The position numbers and the translations under genes are program-made. A stretch of 64,000 bases of DNA, taken from positions 6,200,001 to 6,264,000 of the forward strand of contig NZ_CP047020.1 of NCBI RefSeq assembly GCF_009796285.1, read 5' to 3'. This stretch comes from Streptomyces broussonetiae. GTDB lineage: Bacteria; Actinomycetota; Actinomycetes; Streptomycetales; Streptomycetaceae. This document shows, piece after piece, positions 58,076 through 64,000 of this stretch. Positions within the stretch are counted from its first letter, which is position 1. Each line of letters begins with the position of its first letter. A model generated the notes under the pieces. The model ran no database searches and had not been told where the DNA came from. It was given only the letters and a program-made list of their open reading frames with translations.

Positions 58076-61069
58076 ATGGCGGAACAACGGCGGTCGGACA
58101 CCAACGGGGCGCAGCACTTCCTGGTGGTCTTCCCCGGCTATCACCGTTCCTGGGCGGCCTGGATCGCCCAGACCCTGGAACGCCACGGCCACCGGGCCAC
58201 CCTGCAGCGCTGGGATCCACCGCGTGAGGTCCCGCTGGAGGACTCGCTCGGCGACCTGCTGCTCTCCAGCGGCCGGGTGCTGCTCGTGCTCAACGACTGG
58301 TTCTTCGAACTCGGTCCGCGTCCGGCCGGTGAGTGGAACGACGTGCTGCGCGGCTTCGTCGCCCACCACGCCGACCGGTTCGCCGCCGTCAACCTCACCA
58401 ACCGCCCGCTGCTGCCCGCCACCGCCGTCCTCGAACCGGCCAGCCTGTGGGCGCTCGGCGCGGAGGCCGCCGAGGAACGCCTGCTCAGCCGGCTCGGCCT
58501 GGATCGCCGGCGCAATCCGCGGGTCCTGCCCGGCGCGGCCCGCTACCCGGAGCTGCGCTGCGAGATCTGGGGCGAGGTGCCGCGCCGCAACCCCCGCTTC
58601 ACCGGCCGCGACGACTTCCTCAACGAGATCCACGAGCGCCTGTCCGACGCCGAGCGCGGTGCCTCGGCCTGCACTCTGCTCGGCATGTCCGGCATCGGCA
58701 AGACACAGCTCGCCGCCGAGTACGCGCACCGCTTCAGCACCGACTACGACCTGGTGTGGTGGGTCAACTCCGACGACCGCAACGTCCAGCGCGACCGCCT
58801 CGGTGAACTCGCCGTCGAACTCGGCCTGCCCATCGGCGGCGAGCCCGGCGAGCGCATCCGCGCCGTCCGGGAGGCGCTGCGCCGGGGCGAGCCGTACGCC
58901 AACTGGCTGGTCATCTTCGACGGCTGGGACGACTCCGAGGGCATGAACGCGCTCCTCCCGCAGGGCTCCGGCCACGTCCTCGTCACCTCCCGCAGCCGGG
59001 CCTGGACCGAGTACACCGACGTCCTCGAGGTGCCGGCCTTCCTGCGCGCCGAGTCCACCGGCTATCTGCTGCGCCGCGCCCCCCACATCACGGCGGTCGA
59101 GGCCGACGAGGTCGCCGCCGAGTTCGGTGACGTACCGCTGCCGCTGGTTCAGGCCGCCTCCTGGCTCGGCGAGTCCGGCATGGAGGTGCCCGAGTACCTG
59201 CGGATGGTGCGGGAACGCAAGCTCTCCACCGTGGACGAGCCCGCCACCGGCGAGGGCTTCCCGCAGTCCTCCATGACCTCCTGGTCGATACTGCTCAACC
59301 GGCTGCGCCGCTCCCAGCCCCAGGCCATCGACGTCCTCGGGCTGTGCACGTCCTTCGCGCCCGGACGCATCCCCCTGGGACTCATCCGCGCCTACCCGCA
59401 GGCCGACCTGCCCGAAGAGCTGCGCTGGATGGTCACCGACCTGCCCGCCTGGACCCGCGCCCTGGACACCCTCGTCAACTACTCGGTGCTCACCCGCGAG
59501 ACCCGCGGCCCGCTCGGCGCCGAGATGGGCCCGCACCAGGAGTCCGTGCACATGCACCGGCTGGTGTACGACATCGTCTCCAAGCTGACCAGCGAGGAGA
59601 ACCGGGCCCTGCACCGCCGGGCGGTGCGCACCCTGCTCGCCGAGGCGGACCCCGGCAACCCCGTGGACAGCAGGAACTGGCCGCGCTACGCCGAACTGCT
59701 GCCCCACCTGGAACCCTCCGGTGCGCTCAGCAGCGGCCAGCCGAGGGTACGGGCCACGGTCCTCAACTGCCTCCAGTACTGCCTGCGCAGCGGCGAGTAC
59801 AACAGCGGCCTGGAACTGGCCCAGAAGATCCGCGAGCGCTGGTCGAACACCATGGACCCGCTGGACAAGAGCATGCTCGACCTGACCTACCAGGAGAGCT
59901 ACATCCTGCGCTCCAGCGGCAGGTTCCGCGAGGCGCACGAGCTGGACCGCCGGCTGCTGGAGCGCCAGCAGGCCGCGCCCCGCAGCGACGAACTCACCGA
60001 GCTGATCACCCAGGGCTCCGTCGCCAGCGACCTGCGCTACCTCGGACGGTACGAGGAGGCGCACGCCCTTCAGGTCCGGGTGTGGGAGGGCAACGAACGG
60101 CTGCTCGGCCCCGACGAGGTCGCGACGCTGATCGCCCGGCACAACCTGGGCGTCAGCCTGCGGCTGCTCGGCCGCTACGCGGAGGCGTACGAACTCGATC
60201 TGGAGACCCTGACCCGGCGCGAGAACGTGCTGCGCGCCCGGCACATCAGCACGCTCCACTCGGCCAGCGCCGTCGCCCACGACCTGCGCCTCCTGGGCCG
60301 CTACCGGGACGCGCTGGCCCGCCAGGAACCGGTGGTCCGCCTCCATGTGCAGGTGCTCGGCCCGCAGCATCCGCAGACGGTGGCGGCACGGGTCCAGATG
60401 GCCCTGTGCCGGCGCCGCGAGGGCGGTTACAGCCAGGACGTGGGCGCCATGATGGCCGACCTCCTCGACCAACTCGTCCAGCTGCACGGCAGGGAGCACT
60501 ACCGCACCCTGGCGTTCCTCACCGACTACGGCAACTACCTGCGCGAACACGGCGATCTGAGCCATGCCCGGGAGCTGATCGAGGAGGCCGAGGCCGGCTA
60601 CCGCGCCCTGCTCGGCCCCGCCCACCCGGTGGCCACGGGCATGCTCTCCAACACGGCGCTCGTCATGCAGGTCGCCGGTGACCGCTCCGACGCGCTCGCC
60701 ATGTCGGAGGCCGCGCTGGCCGGGCTCAGCTCCACCCTCACCGCCGACCACCCCTGGGTCCTCGGCTGCGCCCTGAACACGGCCGCCGCCCGCAACTTCA
60801 CCGGCCGCCTCGCCGAGGCCGCCGAGCTGAGCCGGGACACCCTGCGCCGGGCCCGGCGGGTCCTCGGCCACGAGCACCCGCTCACCCTCTCCGCCCAGGT
60901 CGCACTCGCCGCGGATCTGAGGGGCGTGAACGAACGCGAGGAAGCCGGGAAACTGGAGGAGGACGCCCTGCTCACCCTCACCCGCACCCTGGGCGCCCAA
61001 CACCCCCACACCATCTCGGCCCGCCAACGGGTGCGCCCCTACTGGGACTTCGAGGCATACCTGGGCTGA
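58076..61069 (+). CDS. TIR-like / NB-ARC / TPR STAND protein (FxsT-like)
   Basis: This protein of 997 residues has a degenerate TIR-like domain at 14-125 (HFLVVFPGYHRSWAAWIAQT, then LLLVLNDWFFELG). An NB-ARC NTPase follows, with Walker A GMSGIGKT (203-210), Walker B LVIFDGWDD (278-286) and LVTSRSR. Residues about 540-990 are TPR repeats (LRYLGRYEEAHAL, LRLLGRYAEAYEL, DLRLLGRYRDAL). The layout matches FxSxx-system TPR proteins and bacterial STAND sensors: TPRs detect a trigger, the NTPase oligomerises, and TIR is the output. It is the last gene of the cluster, followed by a strong terminator. Confidence 0.88.
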   Translation: MAEQRRSDTNGAQHFLVVFPGYHRSWAAWIAQTLERHGHRATLQRWDPPREVPLEDSLGDLLLSSGRVLLVLNDWFFELGPRPAGEWNDVLRGFVAHHADRFAAVNLTNRPLLPATAVLEPASLWALGAEAAEERLLSRLGLDRRRNPRVLPGAARYPELRCEIWGEVPRRNPRFTGRDDFLNEIHERLSDAERGASACTLLGMSGIGKTQLAAEYAHRFSTDYDLVWWVNSDDRNVQRDRLGELAVELGLPIGGEPGERIRAVREALRRGEPYANWLVIFDGWDDSEGMNALLPQGSGHVLVTSRSRAWTEYTDVLEVPAFLRAESTGYLLRRAPHITAVEADEVAAEFGDVPLPLVQAASWLGESGMEVPEYLRMVRERKLSTVDEPATGEGFPQSSMTSWSILLNRLRRSQPQAIDVLGLCTSFAPGRIPLGLIRAYPQADLPEELRWMVTDLPAWTRALDTLVNYSVLTRETRGPLGAEMGPHQESVHMHRLVYDIVSKLTSEENRALHRRAVRTLLAEADPGNPVDSRNWPRYAELLPHLEPSGALSSGQPRVRATVLNCLQYCLRSGEYNSGLELAQKIRERWSNTMDPLDKSMLDLTYQESYILRSSGRFREAHELDRRLLERQQAAPRSDELTELITQGSVASDLRYLGRYEEAHALQVRVWEGNERLLGPDEVATLIARHNLGVSLRLLGRYAEAYELDLETLTRRENVLRARHISTLHSASAVAHDLRLLGRYRDALARQEPVVRLHVQVLGPQHPQTVAARVQMALCRRREGGYSQDVGAMMADLLDQLVQLHGREHYRTLAFLTDYGNYLREHGDLSHARELIEEAEAGYRALLGPAHPVATGMLSNTALVMQVAGDRSDALAMSEAALAGLSSTLTADHPWVLGCALNTAAARNFTGRLAEAAELSRDTLRRARRVLGHEHPLTLSAQVALAADLRGVNEREEAGKLEEDALLTLTRTLGAQHPHTISARQRVRPYWDFEAYLG

Positions 61070-61077
61070 AGCGCCGC

Positions 61078-61125
61078 AAAGGGGCGCGGGGAACTGCGCG
61101 ACAAGCCACGACGAACCCGCAGTCG
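61078..61125. repeat. Dispersed Streptomyces intergenic repeat
   Basis: The stretch beginning AAAGGGGCGCGGGGAACTGC and ending near ACCCGCAGTC resembles a short element I remember from many Streptomyces intergenic regions. It sits between the STAND protein stop and the terminator. The family membership is from memory. Confidence 0.6.
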
Positions 61126-61159
61126 CCAACGGACTTGACCGGTCCCTTGGGCAGGCGAA

Positions 61160-61195
61160 GGGCCCGGTGCCGAGCAAGAACTCGGCACCGGGCCC
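61160..61195. terminator. Strong hairpin terminator before kgd
   Basis: A perfect 15-base stem (61160-61174 with 61181-61195) and a six-base loop lie between the converging STAND and kgd genes. It can serve both strands. Confidence 0.92.
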
Positions 61196-61207
61196 CTTGG
61201 GAAAGCC

Positions 61208-64000
61208 TTACGCGTCGAAGACTTCCCGCACCAGCTGCTCCTGCTCCGCCTGGTGACGCTTGGCCGAACCCACCGCCGGGGACGAGCCGTGCGGGCGCGA
61301 GATGCGCCGCAGCCGCTCGCCGGCCGGGATGTCCGCGCCGACCGCGAGGTCCAGGTGGTCGATCAGGTTGAGCGCGATGAACGGCCAGGCACCCTGGTTC
61401 GCCGGCTCCTCCTGGGCCCACAGGTACTTCTCGGCGTTCGGGTACTTGTTGACCTCCGCCTGCAGCTCGGCACCCGGCAGCGGGTACAGGCGCTCGATGC
61501 GGATGATCGCCGTGTCCGTGACGCCGCGCTTGATCCGCTCGGCCTCCAGGTCGTAGTACAGCTTGCCGGCCACGAAGACGACCTTGCGGACCGCCGCCGG
61601 GTCCACCGTGGAGTCGCCGATGACGGGACGGAACTGACCCGAGGTGAACTCCTCCGTCTTCGACGCCGCGGCCTTCAGGCGCAGCATCGACTTCGGGGTG
61701 AAGACCACCAGCGGCTTGTGGTGCGGGTTGTGCACCTGCCACCGCAGGAGGTGGAAGTAGTTCGACGGGAGGGTCGGCATGGCGACCGTCATGTTGTTCT
61801 GGGCGCACAGCTGCAGGAAGCGCTCGACGCGGGCCGAGGAGTGGTCCGGGCCCTGGCCCTCGTAGCCGTGGGGGAGCAGCAGGGTGACGCCGGACGTCTG
61901 GCCCCACTTCTGCTCCGCCGCCGAGATGTACTCGTCGACCACGGTCTGCGCGCCGTTGACGAAGTCGCCGAACTGCGCCTCCCACATCACGAGCGCGTCG
62001 GGGCGGGCCAGCGAGTAGCCGTACTCGAAGCCCATGACCGCGTACTCGGACAGCAGGGAGTTGTAGACGTTGTAGCGCGCCTGGTCCTCGGAGAGGTACT
62101 GGAGCGGGGTGCGCTCCTCGCCCGTCTCACGGTCGATGAGCACCGCGTGGCGCTGGCCGAAGGTGCCTCGCTGGGAGTCCTGGCCGGACAGACGGACCGG
62201 GGTGCCCTCCAGCAGGAGGGAGCCGACCGCGAGGGTCTCGCCCATGCCCCAGTCGATCGTGCCGTCCTCGACCATCGTCGCCCGGCGCTGCAGCTGCGGC
62301 AGCAGACGCGGGTGCACGTGGAAGGTCTCGGGGATGTTGACCTGGGACTCGGCGATCCGCTTGACGACCTCCGAGGAGATCGCGGTCGGCACCGCGACCG
62401 GGAAGCCGTCCTGCGGGGCCTGGACGTCACCGGAGGCCGGCTGGGACGTGGCCTCGCGGACCTCCGTGAAGACCTTCTCCAGCTGGCCCTGGTAGTCCTG
62501 CAGGGCCTGCTCGGCCTCTTCCAGGGTGATGTCGCCGCGACCGATCAGGGACTCGGTGTAGAGCTTGCGCACCGAGCGCTTCTTGTCGATCAGGTCGTAC
62601 ATCAGCGGCTGGGTGAAGGCCGGGTTGTCCGACTCGTTGTGACCGCGGCGGCGGTAGCAGATGAGGTCGATCACCACGTCCTTGTTGAACGCCTGGCGGA
62701 ACTCGAAGGCGAGCCGCGCCACACGCACGACGGCCTCGGGGTCGTCGCCGTTCACGTGGAAGATCGGGGCCTCGATCATGCGGGCCACGTCCGTCGCGTA
62801 CATGGAGGAACGCGAGGACTCGGGGGCCGCGGTGAAGCCGACCTGGTTGTTGATGACGATGTGGACCGTGCCGCCGGTGCGGTAGCCGCGCAGCTGCGAC
62901 ATGTTCAGCGTCTCGGCCACCACGCCCTGGCCCGCGAAGGCCGCGTCGCCGTGCAGCGCGACCGGCAGGACCGTGAAGTCCGTGCCGCCCTTGTTGATGA
63001 TGTCCTGCTTGGCGCGGGCGATGCCCTCGATGACCGGGTCGACGGTCTCCAGGTGGGACGGGTTGGCGGCCAGCGAGACCGTGATCTGCTCGCCGTCCAG
63101 GCCGGTGAAGGTGCCCTCGGCGCCCAGGTGGTACTTCACGTCGCCGGAGCCGTGCATCGACTTGGGGTCGAGGTTGCCCTCGAACTCGCGGAAGATCTGC
63201 GCGTACGACTTGCCGACGATGTTGGCGAGGACGTTCAGGCGGCCGCGGTGGGCCATGCCGATGACGACCTCGTCCAGCCGGGACTCGGCGGCGGAGTCGA
63301 TCACCGCGTCCAGCAGCGGGATGACGGACTCGCCGCCCTCCAGCGAGAAGCGCTTCTGGCCGACGTACTTCGTCTGCAGGAAGGTCTCGAAGGCCTCCGC
63401 CGCGTTCAGCCGGCGCAGGATGCGCAGCTGCTCCTCGCGCTCCATCTTGGAGTGCGGGCGCTCCACGCGGTCCTGGATCCACTTGCGCTGCTTGGGGTCC
63501 TGGATGTGCATGAACTCGATGCCGGTGGTGCGGCAGTACGAGTCGCGCAGCACGCCGAGGATGTCGCGCAGCTTCATCATCGACTTGCCGGCGAAGCCGC
63601 CGACCGCGAAGTCGCGCTCCAGGTCCCACAGGGTGAGCCCGTGCTCGGTGATGTCCAGGTCGGGGTGCTTGCGCTGCTTGTACTCCAGCGGGTCGGTGTC
63701 GGCCATGACGTGGCCGCGGACCCGGTAGGAGTGGATCAGCTCGAAGACACGGGCGGCCTTGGTGACGTCGTCGTCGTGGCTGGCGTCGATGTCCTTGAGC
63801 CAGCGGACCGGCTCGTAGGGGATGCGCAGGGCCTCGAAGATGTCGTCGTAGAAGCCGTTCTCGCCGAGGAGGAGGTTCGCGACGCCACGCAGGAACTCGC
63901 CGGAGGCGGCGCCCTGGATCACCCGGTGGTCGTAGGTCGACGTGAGCGTCATGACCTTCGAGATGCCGAGCTTGTTCAGGGTGTCCTGGCTGGTGCCCTG
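61208..64000 (-). CDS. kgd: Multifunctional 2-oxoglutarate decarboxylase/dehydrogenase E1 (Kgd/SucA), partial
   Basis: About 930 residues of the E1 component of the 2-oxoglutarate dehydrogenase complex are visible; the gene continues past the window's end, so its start is missing. The first visible residues (TLNKLGISKVMTLTSTYDHRVIQGA) are the end of an acyltransferase (E2-like) catalytic domain, the DHR-G motif fused to E1 in actinobacteria (Kgd/OdhA type). Thiamine-diphosphate enzyme features follow: GMAHRGRLNVLANI, HLGAEGTFTG, GDAAFAGQGVVAET, and the C-terminal VWAQEE-type segment. It links the citric acid cycle to succinyl-CoA. Confidence 0.95.
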   Translation of the reverse strand, partial: QGTSQDTLNKLGISKVMTLTSTYDHRVIQGAASGEFLRGVANLLLGENGFYDDIFEALRIPYEPVRWLKDIDASHDDDVTKAARVFELIHSYRVRGHVMADTDPLEYKQRKHPDLDITEHGLTLWDLERDFAVGGFAGKSMMKLRDILGVLRDSYCRTTGIEFMHIQDPKQRKWIQDRVERPHSKMEREEQLRILRRLNAAEAFETFLQTKYVGQKRFSLEGGESVIPLLDAVIDSAAESRLDEVVIGMAHRGRLNVLANIVGKSYAQIFREFEGNLDPKSMHGSGDVKYHLGAEGTFTGLDGEQITVSLAANPSHLETVDPVIEGIARAKQDIINKGGTDFTVLPVALHGDAAFAGQGVVAETLNMSQLRGYRTGGTVHIVINNQVGFTAAPESSRSSMYATDVARMIEAPIFHVNGDDPEAVVRVARLAFEFRQAFNKDVVIDLICYRRRGHNESDNPAFTQPLMYDLIDKKRSVRKLYTESLIGRGDITLEEAEQALQDYQGQLEKVFTEVREATSQPASGDVQAPQDGFPVAVPTAISSEVVKRIAESQVNIPETFHVHPRLLPQLQRRATMVEDGTIDWGMGETLAVGSLLLEGTPVRLSGQDSQRGTFGQRHAVLIDRETGEERTPLQYLSEDQARYNVYNSLLSEYAVMGFEYGYSLARPDALVMWEAQFGDFVNGAQTVVDEYISAAEQKWGQTSGVTLLLPHGYEGQGPDHSSARVERFLQLCAQNNMTVAMPTLPSNYFHLLRWQVHNPHHKPLVVFTPKSMLRLKAAASKTEEFTSGQFRPVIGDSTVDPAAVRKVVFVAGKLYYDLEAERIKRGVTDTAIIRIERLYPLPGAELQAEVNKYPNAEKYLWAQEEPANQGAWPFIALNLIDHLDLAVGADIPAGERLRRISRPHGSSPAVGSAKRHQAEQEQLVREVFDA

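Noticed and set aside
58022..61177. Minus-strand open frame of about 1050 codons opposite the STAND protein
   Set aside because: It is a shadow of the real gene: no domain, Val/Gly/Gln-rich, no ribosome binding site.

Overview
The window is high-GC chromosomal DNA from a Streptomyces. The evidence is GTG/TTG starts, genes packed on both strands, WhiB/WblE, DasR, NrdS, nickel SOD (SodN/SodX), epi-isozizaene synthase with CYP170A1, and a fused 2-oxoglutarate decarboxylase. From memory, the gene order follows the S. coelicolor segment from about SCO5218 to SCO5281. It is core-chromosome backbone with a few small scars and one large accessory-type cluster at the right end. No tRNA, rRNA or CRISPR was seen.

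Left part (1-10 kb): the end of a degenerate HD-GYP protein, a TPR protein, peptide deformylase, the two-gene albaflavenone operon (cyc1-cyp170A1), and the minus-strand class Ia ribonucleotide reductase operon nrdA-nrdB-nrdS. The nrd leader carries a cobalamin riboswitch and two NrdR-box-like sites. 10-20 kb: a DUF3311/sodium-solute symporter pair, a remnant of a polyprenyl synthetase, the aminosugar regulator DasR with nagB (each behind a dre-type operator), an SDR/TetR divergent pair with twin operators, an orphan dre site, a PdtaS-type sensor kinase, WblE and a diacylglycerol-kinase-family protein. 20-34 kb: SigH with its anti-sigma factor, an NhaP-type antiporter, a PLP enzyme, an amidase, a family 2B encapsulin shell (EshB-like) followed by its likely prenyl-synthase cargo, small metabolic and VOC genes, and a Pit transporter.

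34-38 kb looks like a scar: a truncated ArsB/SLC13 gene, AT-richer intergenic DNA, a 419-residue orphan gene and a truncated, frameshifted tyrosine recombinase, ending at sodN. 38-49 kb: sodN/sodX, a CGNR protein, a methyltransferase, a polar amino acid ABC importer, malic enzyme, a quinone-oxidoreductase-like protein, a DUF4097/long-PadR pair, and a simple-sequence array.

49.2-61.1 kb is the most interesting region. It is a co-directional, partly overlapping series: Trypco1-like protein, trypsin-like protease with a VMAP-C-like tail, MoxR-type AAA+ ATPase, SAV_2336-type vWA-like/TPR protein, a 95-residue small protein overlapping an HExxH protein (candidate precursor peptide and peptide hydroxylase), and a TIR-like/NB-ARC/TPR STAND protein. 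It combines pieces of the vWA-MoxR-VMAP conflict systems with pieces of the FxSxx-type peptide systems. The window closes inside kgd/sucA on the minus strand.

Gene calls rest on reading of motifs, start and stop spacing and remembered family features. No database search was run.
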